Positions 9,432 through 18,134 of a stretch of 64,000 nt of DNA are shown piece after piece. The position numbers and the translations under genes were made by a program. The first letter of the stretch is position 1, and the number at the start of each line of letters is the position of its first letter. Origin of the DNA: Mycobacterium sp. 236(2023) (GTDB lineage Bacteria > Actinomycetota > Actinomycetes > Mycobacteriales > Mycobacteriaceae); assembly GCF_029623955.1 (NCBI RefSeq), contig NZ_JARSBP010000002.1, positions 1,178,001-1,242,000 of the forward strand. Direction: 5' to 3'. The notes under the pieces were generated by a model that ran no database searches, had not been told where the DNA came from, and saw only the letters and a program-made list of their open reading frames with translations.

Positions 9432-9938
9432 ATGGACCCGACACTCAACACGCTCGCCGCAGCGGCCTTCGACAACGTCTACCACGTCGGCCACGTCGTC
9501 CCGGATCTGTCAGCTGCCATGCAGACACTCGGCAGGTCCCTGCAGATCACGTGGGCCCCACCGTTCGAGATGCGCAGCGGATTTACCCGCGCGGACGGGT
9601 CGGCCGACGACCAGCCGGTGCGCATCGCATTCTCGATGTCCGGCCCGTCGTACCTGGAACTGATCGAAGTCGTCGCTGCAGCCGATTCCATCTTCGCCGA
9701 ACCGAAGCTCGGTGGCATCCATCACGTCGGCTTCTACGCACAGCGCTGGCGCGACGAAACCGCCCGATTGCAGAGCAAAGGTTGGGAATTGGAGCGCATC
9801 GGTGCCGGCGTCGCGTTCCTGCGCGATCCGGCGAGTGGGCTTCGCGTCGAGGTCGTGAGCTTCAAAGGCCGCGACTTCATGACGCGGGTGCTCAGCGGCG
9901 AGATGGGGGCGGCGTACCCGTTGACCGAGCGCCCGTGA
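9432..9938 (+). CDS. VOC (glyoxalase/dioxygenase-fold) family protein
   Basis: A 168-residue protein. The first half begins FDNVYHVGHVVPDLSAAMQTLG, a typical start of a VOC module with His as first metal ligand. A second module starts GGIHHVGFYAQRWRDETARLQSKG, and the end GVAFLRDPASGLRVEVVSF supplies the Glu ligand. This layout matches metal-dependent VOC enzymes (epimerases, isomerases, ring-cleavage or glyoxalase-like) rather than one specific reaction. It starts one base after the DUF1214-like stop and its own stop overlaps the esterase start (GTGA), so it is fourth in the operon. Confidence 0.75.
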   Translation: MDPTLNTLAAAAFDNVYHVGHVVPDLSAAMQTLGRSLQITWAPPFEMRSGFTRADGSADDQPVRIAFSMSGPSYLELIEVVAAADSIFAEPKLGGIHHVGFYAQRWRDETARLQSKGWELERIGAGVAFLRDPASGLRVEVVSFKGRDFMTRVLSGEMGAAYPLTERP

Positions 9939-11350
9939 CCACCGTTGCGCACACCTCGTACGGAGCGCTGCGCGGCGATGCGAGCCAGGGCATCGTCGCG
10001 TTCCGCGGTGTGCCGTACGCCGCACCGCCGACGGGACCGAACCGTTGGCGGCCGCCCCAGCCTCCGCCCTCGTGGGTCGGTGTGCGGGACTCGATCGAGT
10101 TCGGTGCCATTGCACCCCAGGACATCTCGCCGGAGCGGCTCGCCAAGCGTGGCCTGTCGATGAGCGAGGACTGCCTCACGCTCAACATCTGGACGCCCGC
10201 GGTCGATGACCACGACCGACCCGTGCTGGTCTTCCTGCACGGTGGCGGGCAGACGCAGGGGCACGGATCCGCGCCGCTGCTCGATGGTGCGCGTCTCGCG
10301 CGCCGGGGCGACATCGTCGTCGTGACAATGAATTTCCGGCTCGGTGCGCTGGGTGCGCTCTACGTACCGGGGCAGCTCGGGGCAGACTCCACCAATTTGA
10401 CGTTGCGGGACCAGCGCCACGCGCTGCAGTGGGTGCGCGAGCAGATCGCCGCGTTCGGCGGCGACCCCGGCGCCATCACGGTGGCGGGACAGTCCTCCGG
10501 TGCGATCGCGATCTCGGCCCTGCTCGCCGGCGGGTGCGATCTCTTCGACCGTGCGATCCTGCAGAGCGGCGGCTTGGAACGCGTCCGGTCCACGGCGGCG
10601 TCCTCAGCGGTTGCCCGGCAACTCGGCACCCTCACTGGCGAGGCAAGCGTCGAGGAAGTCCTTGCTGCGCAACGCCGCATCGACAGCGGGTTCGTGCCGC
10701 CGCAGGGCCCTTTCCATCCCTGCATCGACGGTGACGTGATCGCCGAGCATCCGTTGCTGGCCCAGCACACTTCGACGATCCCCATCCTCGCAGGGACGAC
10801 GCGCGACGAGTGGCGGATCTTCGACGCGGCTCTCGACGACGAGGTCTTCACCGAGCAGTACGTGCGGGACAGGGCGCACGCGCTTGCCGGGGATCGTCAT
10901 GACGCCGACTCGGTCGTGGCGATGTACCGTGCAGGCCAACAGACGCTTCGCGATGTCGCCAGCGCAATGGTCACCGACTACCACTTCACCGCACCGACCG
11001 AGCAATTCGTGCGGGCGCACGCCGGGCGCGGCAATGCCGTGTTCCGTTACGAACTGCAATGGCCCTCTCCGCGGCCAGGTTTCGGCGCGTGCCACGATTC
11101 GTGCCTGCCTCTGCTCTTCGGAAACCTTGACGCGGCGCGGGCACTGGCCGGTGACGACGAGGCTGCGCGCGACATGTCGGATGCGGTTCAAGACCTCTGG
11201 GTGGAGTTCATCCGCGGGGGAGCGCCGTGGGAACGCTACGACGGTGCCGGCGGCGCGACGATGCTGCTCGGGTCCGAGACAGGAATCGCCCGCGAACATC
11301 GTGTTGCGCAGCTCGCCATCTGGGAGGGCCGCTATCCCGCCTACGGATAG
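9935..11350 (+). CDS. Type-B carboxylesterase
   Basis: A 471-residue alpha/beta hydrolase of the carboxylesterase/lipase type-B family. Family blocks are FRGVPYAAPPTGPNRWRPPQP near residue 23, SEDCLTLNIWTP near 77, the oxyanion hole VFLHGGGQTQGH, and the nucleophile elbow AGQSSGA with Ser187 (usual form GESAG). An acid in GTTRDEW and a His in CHDSCLPLLFGN complete the triad. No signal peptide, so cytoplasmic. It is last of the five-gene operon from 5914 and starts with GTG overlapping the VOC stop. It would hydrolyse an ester made or met by the pathway; the substrate is unknown. Confidence 0.85.
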   Translation: MTTVAHTSYGALRGDASQGIVAFRGVPYAAPPTGPNRWRPPQPPPSWVGVRDSIEFGAIAPQDISPERLAKRGLSMSEDCLTLNIWTPAVDDHDRPVLVFLHGGGQTQGHGSAPLLDGARLARRGDIVVVTMNFRLGALGALYVPGQLGADSTNLTLRDQRHALQWVREQIAAFGGDPGAITVAGQSSGAIAISALLAGGCDLFDRAILQSGGLERVRSTAASSAVARQLGTLTGEASVEEVLAAQRRIDSGFVPPQGPFHPCIDGDVIAEHPLLAQHTSTIPILAGTTRDEWRIFDAALDDEVFTEQYVRDRAHALAGDRHDADSVVAMYRAGQQTLRDVASAMVTDYHFTAPTEQFVRAHAGRGNAVFRYELQWPSPRPGFGACHDSCLPLLFGNLDAARALAGDDEAARDMSDAVQDLWVEFIRGGAPWERYDGAGGATMLLGSETGIAREHRVAQLAIWEGRYPAYG

Positions 11351-11392
11351 GCGACGTCCGGTCCGGCTGCGCTGTGTGAAGGTGTGCGGCGG

Positions 11393-12910
11393 TCACGCCA
11401 CTTGGTTGTCGGGTGGTGCGGGGCCGCCGGGTTCGCCGGGGTCGTCGCTCTGTATCTGGCCTGCTTCCTCGTCGGCTGCCTTACCGCCATCGGTGGGCTC
11501 GGCAGGGTCGTCAATGGTGTTGTCGGCTGGGGGTTCTGGATCTTCGGGGCGCAGGAGGCGTTCGGGAACGTGGTAGTTGTTGACCCTGGCTTGCCCGGTG
11601 TCCAAGGGTTCGGGGGGAATCCATTCGACCTCATGCTGGTCGTTCATGGTGGTGGTCCAGCCGCCGTCGGTGACGCTGCGGTTGTCGGACCCGCAGGCCA
11701 GGCCGAGTTCGTCGACGTTGGTGTTGCCGCCTTTGATCCAATCGGTGACGACGTGATGGGCTTGTGAGCCGTAGGCGCCGATGGTGCAGCCGGGTTTGGT
11801 GCAGCCGCCGTCGCGGGCGATCAGCATGATCCGCTGCGCCGGTGACGCGACCCGTCGTGCCCGGAACAAGTCCAGGGCGGAGCCGGTGGCTTTGTCGAAC
11901 ACGGCGAGCTGACAGTTCGAGTGGCCGGCCATGCGCACTACTTCGGCGATCGGCAGCTTCGTGCCACCCCCGGTGACCCCGACCCCGGCGCGGGATTCCA
12001 GATCCTGCAGCGTGGTTCGGATGATGACGGTGACCGGCAGCCCGTTGAGTTGGCCGAGCCCGCCACTCATCAACGCGATCCGCAGGACCGCGGTCAAGGC
12101 GTCGTGCTGGCGCTGGAACAGGGTGCGGTGATCGTTGTCGATCTGCTCTTGTGTCGGTGTGCCCGAGGTACACGGTTCGGGATCGTCGGGGTTACACATC
12201 CCGGGGGCGGCGTACTTGGCGAACAGCACTTCTACCATTGCTCGCAGTTCCGGGGTCAACGTCGCGGTCAGATCCGTCGTGCCGTCAGGCTTCTGCGTGC
12301 CCATCGTGACGCCTCGCCGACGGCCACGCTCGGTGTCGTCGGGTGCAGGGCCGTCCTGATCGAGCAGGAACAGCATCAACTCCGCGGACTCTTTGACCTC
12401 TTTGGGTCCGTTGCCGACCGCAGCCCGCACGAGTGTGACTTCGAACTGCTCCCGGGTGACCGTGTCGACGAAACCCGGCAACTTGGCCACCGCTTTGCGG
12501 ATCACGGTGACGTGTTCAGCGTTGATCAACCCTTGGGCCGCGGCCACCGCCGTCGCATGCAGCACCGGCGGCAGGGCGGGCCCGGTGATCGGTTGGCGCG
12601 GCGCCAACACCGACGCCTCAGATAGGCGGCGATGGGCCTCGGAAGTGGAGATGCGCCATCGCACCGACAGCACCTCTTTCCACGACTTGGCGCCCATCTG
12701 CTGCGGGGTCGACTCCACCTGCAGCCGCGCCAGCAGTCGGTGACTCACCGACGGCAACTGACAGCCGAGAACCTCGAGTTCATCGAGGGCAGAGACCAGT
12801 TCGTGCCGAGTCAACAGATCGACTTCGCAAGCCGCCACGTCGGCGTATGCAGAGCGCAGCGCGGCAACCTTGGCCTGCAGCTCCCCGGTCGACATTCTTC
12901 GAACATACAT
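11393..12910 (-). CDS. DUF222-HNH endonuclease-like protein, 13E12 repeat family
   Basis: A protein of up to 505 residues. The N-terminal two thirds is the helical DUF222 domain (YADVAACEVDLLTRHELVSAL, LMSGGLGQLNGLPVTVIIRTTLQDL). The C-terminal part has an HNH-type nuclease core: GGCTKPGCTIGAYGSQAHHVVTDWIKGG, then GLACGSDNRSVTDGGWTT. A Pro/Asp-rich disordered tail follows. These are the multicopy 13E12 repeat proteins of mycobacteria, regarded as mobile-element-like, with a role in DNA processing suspected. A LexA-type box at 12899-12914 covers the first ATG (12910); the next in-frame ATG at 12895 is an alternative start just downstream of it. Convergent with the esterase gene. Confidence 0.85.
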   Translation of the reverse strand: MYVRRMSTGELQAKVAALRSAYADVAACEVDLLTRHELVSALDELEVLGCQLPSVSHRLLARLQVESTPQQMGAKSWKEVLSVRWRISTSEAHRRLSEASVLAPRQPITGPALPPVLHATAVAAAQGLINAEHVTVIRKAVAKLPGFVDTVTREQFEVTLVRAAVGNGPKEVKESAELMLFLLDQDGPAPDDTERGRRRGVTMGTQKPDGTTDLTATLTPELRAMVEVLFAKYAAPGMCNPDDPEPCTSGTPTQEQIDNDHRTLFQRQHDALTAVLRIALMSGGLGQLNGLPVTVIIRTTLQDLESRAGVGVTGGGTKLPIAEVVRMAGHSNCQLAVFDKATGSALDLFRARRVASPAQRIMLIARDGGCTKPGCTIGAYGSQAHHVVTDWIKGGNTNVDELGLACGSDNRSVTDGGWTTTMNDQHEVEWIPPEPLDTGQARVNNYHVPERLLRPEDPEPPADNTIDDPAEPTDGGKAADEEAGQIQSDDPGEPGGPAPPDNQVA

Positions 12911-12914
12911 TCGA
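12899..12914. promoter_or_regulatory. SOS (LexA) box upstream of the 13E12-family gene
   Basis: Read on the reverse strand, TCGAAT-GTAT-GTTCGA matches the mycobacterial LexA consensus TCGAAC-N4-GTTCGA in 11 of 12 fixed bases. It lies at the 5' end of the DUF222-HNH gene, overlapping its first possible ATG. SOS boxes in front of 13E12-family genes are known in M. tuberculosis. Confidence 0.8.
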
Positions 12915-13063
12915 CCACCGACAAATCGGGTCAGCGTAATTCCGCGCGCATCGCAGGCTGGTGGTCAGCGTGCGTGCCGCCAGATCCCCTCACCAGCGAC
13001 TTGTCCGACATGACCACCCCAGGGCATCGGCCTTGTTAGCCTGACCCTTCAGGCCGCGGGGAG

Positions 13064-14395
13064 GTGGCTCAGTCAACGCTGCTCGGCGATGAGCGTTCGG
13101 AGGGACCTTGTGACGACCCAGCCGTTCCCGTGATCGCTGAGGCCGAGTACCGGCGGTTCCTGGACCGAAGTCTGGTTCCGGTGGTCATCCACGATGGGCG
13201 GTCCGTGCAGTATGCGAACCCGGCGGCGACACGAGCCCTCGGGACGGAGTTCGTCGGCCGCCCGATCGACGACGTCGTAGCGGGGACGTCGGGAGCCATC
13301 GTGCGCGAAAGTCTGGCAACTCTGCAGGCGGATGAGGACGTGTTGCCGACTTGTGAACTGTCACTTCGGTGCGGCGACGGCAGCGTCCTCACGGTCCGTG
13401 CGCAGACGACCCTGCGCATCCGCGACGAAGTGCGCACCTACGAGCTCACCTTCACCGAGATCGTGAACGCCACCGACATCGCCGAACAGCGGATGCGCGC
13501 TGTCCTTGATCTTCTCCACGTCGGCGTGGTCATCATGGGCCACCACGGCCGGTTCGAGTTCACCAACAAGGCCGCACGCGAAATCCTGCACAGCGGAGCC
13601 GACGCCCTCGTCGGCATGCACCACAGCAGTCGCGGTGTGGATCTGCTGATGTACGACGCCCATGGTGAGCCGATCACCGCGAAATCGCACCCGCTCAGAC
13701 GGATTGTGGCGACCGGGCAGGACGTCGGCGGCCAGGTGGTCGGCGTCGACCGGCTCGACGACTCGCGCGTATGGGTCACCGGGCACGGCTGCCTGATGGA
13801 TCCGGACAACCCGCAGACATCGCGAGTGTTGTTGTCCTTCACCGACATCACGGAGCATCACGCTGCCCGCAAGCAACTGCTGCATGATGCGACCCACGAC
13901 TGGCTGACCGGCCTGCCGAATCGGGGACACGCGCTCGACAAGGCCGCGGCGATGCTTGCCGACACGGGAGCGGGCCGGCTCTCCGCGGTGTTGTTCATCG
14001 ACCTCGACCGGCTGAAGGTCATCAACGACAGTTACGGGCACCCCATCGGTGACGATGTATTGCGCAACGTCGCGCACCGGATGCGCTCCGTCGCACGACC
14101 TCAGGATCTCGTCGCGCGGATGGGCGGCGACGAGTTCGTCTTCCTGCTTCTCGGCCCGATCGCGGATACCGAGTTGGAGGCGATGGCCTCCCGACTGCAC
14201 GATGCGCTCGGTGAGGACATCGTGCTGGGCCCGCTGACGCTGCTGATCGGCGCGAGCATCGGGATCACGACGGTCACAGCCGACGATTCACGCAACATCG
14301 CCGAGGTGTTCCGGGACGCCGATGCTGCGATGTATCAGGCCAAGGCCCGGGGCAGGGCGAAGACCGCACGCTTCGAAGAAGGCCCGGCGGGCTAA
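13064..14395 (+). CDS. Diguanylate cyclase with two PAS-like domains
   Basis: A 443-residue cytoplasmic protein that makes c-di-GMP from two GTP. An N-terminal PAS-like domain (about 25-135; [29 protein letters not shown]) and a second PAS-like domain (about 145-265; [22 protein letters not shown]) precede the GGDEF domain, which has the active site GGDEF at 354-358. The product-inhibition site is intact: R345-P-Q-D348 lies five residues before GGDEF. There is no EAL partner domain and no membrane segment, so it is a synthase driven by a sensed ligand or redox state. GTG 13064 is the longest start, but the GGGGAGG before it is too close, so the true start is uncertain. Its stop overlaps that of the Crp-family gene by four bases. 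Confidence 0.85.
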   Translation: MAQSTLLGDERSEGPCDDPAVPVIAEAEYRRFLDRSLVPVVIHDGRSVQYANPAATRALGTEFVGRPIDDVVAGTSGAIVRESLATLQADEDVLPTCELSLRCGDGSVLTVRAQTTLRIRDEVRTYELTFTEIVNATDIAEQRMRAVLDLLHVGVVIMGHHGRFEFTNKAAREILHSGADALVGMHHSSRGVDLLMYDAHGEPITAKSHPLRRIVATGQDVGGQVVGVDRLDDSRVWVTGHGCLMDPDNPQTSRVLLSFTDITEHHAARKQLLHDATHDWLTGLPNRGHALDKAAAMLADTGAGRLSAVLFIDLDRLKVINDSYGHPIGDDVLRNVAHRMRSVARPQDLVARMGGDEFVFLLLGPIADTELEAMASRLHDALGEDIVLGPLTLLIGASIGITTVTADDSRNIAEVFRDADAAMYQAKARGRAKTARFEEGPAG

Positions 14396-15069
14396 CGACG
14401 CGCGCGTCGGGCCAGCCGTGCGGGATCGTGGATGATGGTCGTCTTGCCCATTTGCTCGATCCAGCCGCGCTGGGAGAACTCGGACAGGGCCTTGTTGATC
14501 GTCTCGCGAGACGAGCCCGCGAGCTGCGCGAGCTCCTCCTGCGTGAGCCCGTGATCGACGCGCAGCGATGTGCCCTGCTGGGTGCCGAATCTGCGCGCGA
14601 GATCGAGGAGCTGCTTGGCGACGCGACCGGGAACATCGGTGAAGATCAGATCGCTGAGCGTGTCGTTGGTGCGGCGCAGCCTGCGCGCCAGCACCCGCAG
14701 GAGCTGTTCGGCGATCTCCGGACGCCGGGCGATCCAATAGCGCAGCGCATCACGGTCCATCGTGACGGCCTGCAGCGGCGACAGCGTGGTCACCGTCGAC
14801 GTGCGTGGCCCGGGATCGAAAATCGCGAGCTCACCGAACATATCCCCCGGGCCCATCAGCGTCAGCAGGCTCTCGCGGCCGTCGGGCGCAGTGCAGCCGA
14901 CCTTCACCGTGCCCGCAGTGATGATGTAGAGCCGGTCGCCCAGCTCGCCCTCGGTGAACACCTTGTGGCCGCGGCGAAAGGAAACCTCCTGCAATTGGCT
15001 GCTCAGTGCCGCCACAGCCTCGGGGTCCACGCCCTGAAAGATGGCCGCCCGCGCCAATACGTCGTTCAC
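14392..15069 (-). CDS. Crp/Fnr-family (cAMP receptor type) transcription regulator
   Basis: A 225-residue protein. The N-terminal cyclic-nucleotide-binding barrel contains [21 protein letters not shown] and the phosphate-binding cassette [16 protein letters not shown] dimer helix ([19 protein letters not shown]) and the winged helix-turn-helix [21 protein letters not shown] follow. It is very close to M. tuberculosis Crp (Rv3676) throughout, including [16 protein letters not shown]. Some fast-growing mycobacteria carry two Crp proteins; differences from Rv3676 in the first 40 residues and at the C-terminus suggest this may be the second copy, which cannot be settled from one window. It is tail-to-tail with the diguanylate cyclase. 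Promoter elements of the gene are probably within 15070-15157. Confidence 0.88.
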   Translation of the reverse strand: MNDVLARAAIFQGVDPEAVAALSSQLQEVSFRRGHKVFTEGELGDRLYIITAGTVKVGCTAPDGRESLLTLMGPGDMFGELAIFDPGPRTSTVTTLSPLQAVTMDRDALRYWIARRPEIAEQLLRVLARRLRRTNDTLSDLIFTDVPGRVAKQLLDLARRFGTQQGTSLRVDHGLTQEELAQLAGSSRETINKALSEFSQRGWIEQMGKTTIIHDPARLARRARR

Positions 15070-15157
15070 ACTGCCCTCTCCGGCTCACGCGCTTGATCCG
15101 GAGCCGCCTCCACAGGCTGTGCGTATTACACGGTCAAGAGCATCCGTAAATTAGCAG

Positions 15158-15382
15158 CTACTCGTCGATGGCGCGAGCCCGCCGGACGTCGCTGGGACGC
15201 ACCCTGGCCTGGAAACGCTTGAGCCCCCAACCGTCGGACACAGCAAACGCCACATGCTTGGGTCGCCCGAATACCGTTGTCGTCACCACTGTGCCCTCCG
15301 CGCCTTCCGGAACGACGGGAACGTCGATGTCCTCGATCGTTCGCTGCGCGGTTACTTTGTCTCCCTTGTGATAACGCGCCAT
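15158..15382 (-). CDS. Small conserved SH3-like protein of unknown function
   Basis: A 74-residue basic protein starting MARYHKGDKVTAQRTIEDID and containing VVPEGAEGTVVTTTVFGRPKHVAFAV. The alternation of short hydrophobic strands with V-P-x-G-x-x-G-T-V-V resembles small SH3-like barrels found as stand-alone actinobacterial proteins. No function is known to me. The ATG has a GGGG stretch about 9 bases upstream. It is transcribed toward the Crp-family gene with an 88-base gap. No membrane segment or signal is present. Confidence 0.6.
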   Translation of the reverse strand: MARYHKGDKVTAQRTIEDIDVPVVPEGAEGTVVTTTVFGRPKHVAFAVSDGWGLKRFQARVRPSDVRRARAIDE

Positions 15383-15483
15383 TTCCAGCCCCCTAGATCA
15401 CCTGCATGACCTTCCCATCGTGACCCCGGCTCCCCGTGCCACGCAAGCGAATTAGTCGTGCCGCTGGATTGTGGGCTTGGGTG

Positions 15484-16041
15484 TCAACGCTTTTCGCTGA
15501 TGCCAAGGCTTTCGCACAGCGAGAGGAAGGCTGTCGCGAACGGGTTCTCGGAGGTGTTGCGACGCAGCTCCGCCCAGTCGAGCTGTTCGCGCACAGCCCG
15601 TACCGCGGGAAGCAGGGCGGCGAAATCACAGTGGTGCTCGTGCAGCGCACGCAGCTTCTGGGTGACGACCTGGGTCGGCGAGAGCACTGGAACGGCGAGG
15701 GCGAGGACGTCCTGGATCTCGGCGGTCTCGATGAGCGAGGCATCGACCGGTACCTGGTTGATCTTGTGCAGGACGTCCACGACAACGGGACCGTCCACGG
15801 TGAGCGCGGCCTTGAAGAGCCACTCCTCCGGTGGACGCCGGATGTCGAAGCCCGCCTTGGACAAGGTGGCCGCCGCCGCCTCGACGTCCTGCTCGGCCAC
15901 GACGAAGTCGACGTCGTGGACCGGTTCGGGTGCGCCGTGCACCCACAGCGCATAGCTGCCGGCCAGGGCGAACGGTGGGCCGTCGGCGTTGAGGGCCGAC
16001 GCGGCCCGCTTCAGCGCGTCACGCAGATCTTCGTGGGACAT
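15484..16041 (-). CDS. Nucleotidyltransferase-fold protein
   Basis: A 185-residue protein with FALAGSYALWVHGAPEPVHDVDFVVAEQDVE near residue 24. That is a G-S-x-A loop followed about 12 residues later by D-V-D, the nucleotidyltransferase-fold motif seen in minimal NTases and AbiEii-like antitoxin/toxin-related proteins. A third acid may be in VVVDVLHKI. The rest is helical. There is no HEPN or AbiEi-type partner next door, so a toxin-antitoxin role is not supported; small-molecule nucleotidylation or a solitary conserved protein is as likely. The gap to the downstream small gene is about 100 bases. Confidence 0.65.
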   Translation of the reverse strand: MSHEDLRDALKRAASALNADGPPFALAGSYALWVHGAPEPVHDVDFVVAEQDVEAAAATLSKAGFDIRRPPEEWLFKAALTVDGPVVVDVLHKINQVPVDASLIETAEIQDVLALAVPVLSPTQVVTQKLRALHEHHCDFAALLPAVRAVREQLDWAELRRNTSENPFATAFLSLCESLGISEKR

Positions 16042-16088
16042 GTAATACCGCCGTTGGTTTCTGTCTCAGGGTGGGTAGTTGGGTACCC

Positions 16089-16868
16089 ATGAAGTTGGTG
16101 ACCTTCAACATCCTGCACGGGCGCACGCCCGGTGACGGGGTGAACCTGGACCGCTTCGTCGAATGTGTCAGAGCGCTGGATGCCGACATCCTTGCGCTGC
16201 AGGAAGTGGACTCGATACAGGCCAGGTCGGGCCTGGCGGATCTGACCGCGCTGGCGGCGGAAGCCATGGGGGCGCGCAGCCACCGCTTCGTCGCGGCGAT
16301 CGCCGGGACCCCCGGCGCCACCTGGATGGCCGCGACGGGGGAGGAGCAGCCGGGGACGGCTGCGTACGGCGTGGCGCTGTTGTCGCGTTATCCCGCGCTG
16401 AGCTGGCAGGTGTCGCGGCTGCCGCGCATCCCGTTCCGCTTTCCTCTCTATCTGCGCGAGCCGGGCAAGATCGTGATCGTCGACGAGGAGCCCAGGGCCG
16501 CGGTGATCGGCCGGTTCGACACACCGATGGGAGAGATGACCGTCATCAACACCCATCTGTCCTTCGTCCCGGTCTGGAACCGCCTGCAACTGCGCAGGTT
16601 GATGCGCGATGCCCGCGGCCTGCCGTGGCCGCGGATCGTCACGGGCGACCTCAACATGTCGGCTGCCGCCGTCCGGCGATGGTCCCGCCTTCGACCGCTT
16701 GCGTCGGCGGCGACCTTCCCCTCCGACCGCCCGTCGCGCCAGCTCGACCATGTGCTCACCGATGATCCTTCGTTGGCCGCCTACTCCTGGGAGACGCCCG
16801 AGCTGCCCGTCTCCGACCACCGGCCGCTGGCGGTTCGGATTGAGCGCGCGGGCGGCTCGCTCAGCTGA
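16089..16868 (+). CDS. Endonuclease/exonuclease/phosphatase (EEP) family hydrolase
   Basis: A 259-residue Mg-dependent phosphodiesterase of the EEP superfamily. Motifs in order are TFNILHG at the N-terminus, LALQEVDS (metal Glu), GVALLSRYP, VINTHLSF, TGDLNMS (Asp and Asn) and SDHRPLAV (Asp-His pair at the end). All catalytic positions are present. Members cleave phosphoesters in nucleic acids, phospholipids or inositol phosphates, and this one cannot be assigned further. There is no signal peptide. The frame is open from 16071, but ATG 16089 gives the family start. Its 3' end overlaps the convergent sulfotransferase gene by 8 bases. Confidence 0.8.
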   Translation: MKLVTFNILHGRTPGDGVNLDRFVECVRALDADILALQEVDSIQARSGLADLTALAAEAMGARSHRFVAAIAGTPGATWMAATGEEQPGTAAYGVALLSRYPALSWQVSRLPRIPFRFPLYLREPGKIVIVDEEPRAAVIGRFDTPMGEMTVINTHLSFVPVWNRLQLRRLMRDARGLPWPRIVTGDLNMSAAAVRRWSRLRPLASAATFPSDRPSRQLDHVLTDDPSLAAYSWETPELPVSDHRPLAVRIERAGGSLS

Positions 16869-18105
16869 GAAAGCGAGATGTGTAGGGCGCGAAGCGTTCT
16901 CGCAGTTCAGCGGTGTCGAGGCCGAACATCTCCGCCGAGGTGTGGACGCGGCCGTGCCGCCCACGGCGGTGGCTGTCGAGATAGTCGGCGATGGCTGATC
17001 GCTCAGGCCCGTCGAAGGGGTCGCCGGTGAGTGTGAACACGGACTCGGCGACTCCCATCTCGTCGTTCATGAAGTCGTCGAAGCGCACGTCGATCGACCT
17101 GTCGGCGGAAACGGTGTCGCGGTCCCGGACCACCGCGCCGAGCAGCTTCTCCAGCCGGTCGACCCAGGCGGCCGCCACCGTGGGGACGTCGACCTTGTCG
17201 AGGTGCATCCGACCCGAGTAGGTCACCATCGCGATCATCGACAACGCGACGGGGACCGGATCTCGGTGTGTGAACACCACACTGGCGTTCGGTACGACCT
17301 GATTGAGAACGGTGAGCTCACCGAGGTGTTGCGGTGACTTCAGCACCCATCGCCCGCCGCCGCGAAGGAACTGCAATGCCTTGAGCTGGGTGACCAGATA
17401 CTCATACGTCGGCGTCTGGTCGCGGTTCCAGTAGTACTCCGTCCAGCGGGGAACGTGTGCCAGCGTCTCCATCAACATCGTCGAGAAGTCGTTGGCCAAT
17501 AACTGAATCTCTTCGTGGACGTGGTCGGTGGTCATCTCGTGCATCAACGCGAAATGCGGCATCAGCAGGTCCATTGTCTGGACGGCGATGTCCATCCGCC
17601 CGATTCTGGGGTCCGGGTCCATACCGCTCTCGCTGGGCAGGGGGAACGGTTCGACGCTCTCCCAGTACGGGAGGCTGCGGAAGGTGGGGGCGGCGGCCAG
17701 CAGGTTGTGCAGATGCGTGGTGCCGGACCGCGGGAGACCCGCGATGATGACCGGTGGGGCGAGTTCGATGTCGTCGATCTCGGGATGGCGCGCCAGCAGG
17801 TCGGTGAGAAGGAGGCGATTCTTCAGCCACTGCACGAGTTGCGCGTGGAAGTTCACGATTCCCGGTTCGTGCATGTCTATCTCACCGAGCTCCGCCAGGT
17901 AGAGGTCGAGCCGTTCGCGGTAGTCGTCGGGTCCGAAGTCGTCGAGCCCCGTCGCCTCGCGCGCTCGTGTGTGCAGCACGTCGGCGTCCAGCGGGCAGTC
18001 GGCCGCCAGGGACGCCATCAACTGCCGAAGTTGTTGTGCCTCAGCGCTGTATCGAGGTTCCGAGAGGTCGTCGAGGTAGATCACGCCGTCTGCGATATCC
18101 GTCAC
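16861..18105 (-). CDS. Sulfotransferase family protein
   Basis: A 414-residue protein of the large mycobacterial sulfotransferase family. The 5'-phosphosulfate loop is VIIAGLPRSGTTHLHNLLAA around residue 118, and the 3'-phosphate block is ASVVFTHRDPVPVALSMIA around 280. An N-terminal extension of about 110 residues (YRERLDLYLAELGEIDM) is usual in this subgroup. The acceptor is unknown. It is divergent from a TetR-DUF1214 pair across only 28 bases, which contain an inverted repeat, so the three genes are probably under one repressor. Confidence 0.83.
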   Translation of the reverse strand: MTDIADGVIYLDDLSEPRYSAEAQQLRQLMASLAADCPLDADVLHTRAREATGLDDFGPDDYRERLDLYLAELGEIDMHEPGIVNFHAQLVQWLKNRLLLTDLLARHPEIDDIELAPPVIIAGLPRSGTTHLHNLLAAAPTFRSLPYWESVEPFPLPSESGMDPDPRIGRMDIAVQTMDLLMPHFALMHEMTTDHVHEEIQLLANDFSTMLMETLAHVPRWTEYYWNRDQTPTYEYLVTQLKALQFLRGGGRWVLKSPQHLGELTVLNQVVPNASVVFTHRDPVPVALSMIAMVTYSGRMHLDKVDVPTVAAAWVDRLEKLLGAVVRDRDTVSADRSIDVRFDDFMNDEMGVAESVFTLTGDPFDGPERSAIADYLDSHRRGRHGRVHTSAEMFGLDTAELRERFAPYTSRFLS

Positions 18106-18116
18106 GGCAGGTTATG

Positions 18117-18134
18117 TTACTCTGAGTATCGTAA
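18117..18134. promoter_or_regulatory. Candidate TetR operator in the divergent sulfotransferase/tetR gap
   Basis: TTAC and GTAA flank the site, and a perfect ACTC-T-GAGT palindrome lies at 18119-18127. It fills the 28-base gap between both start codons, where an autoregulatory TetR protein would bind. The outer symmetry is imperfect. Confidence 0.45.

Noticed and set aside
11393..12910. 13E12-family gene as part of an insertion sequence or prophage
   Set aside because: No transposase, integrase, terminal inverted repeats or target duplications could be seen around it; only the multicopy gene family itself supports mobility.
15085..15145. Possible CRP-binding site upstream of the crp-like gene (GTG...CAC around TGTGCGTATTACACG)
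   Set aside because: The half-sites TGTG and CACG are separated by 7 instead of 8 bases and the second half is imperfect, so it does not meet the mycobacterial Crp consensus.
15484..16041. Nucleotidyltransferase-like gene as part of a toxin-antitoxin or abortive-infection pair
   Set aside because: No AbiEi-, HEPN- or MenA/AbiEii-type partner lies next to it; neighbours are a small SH3-like gene and a convergently placed EEP hydrolase in another orientation.
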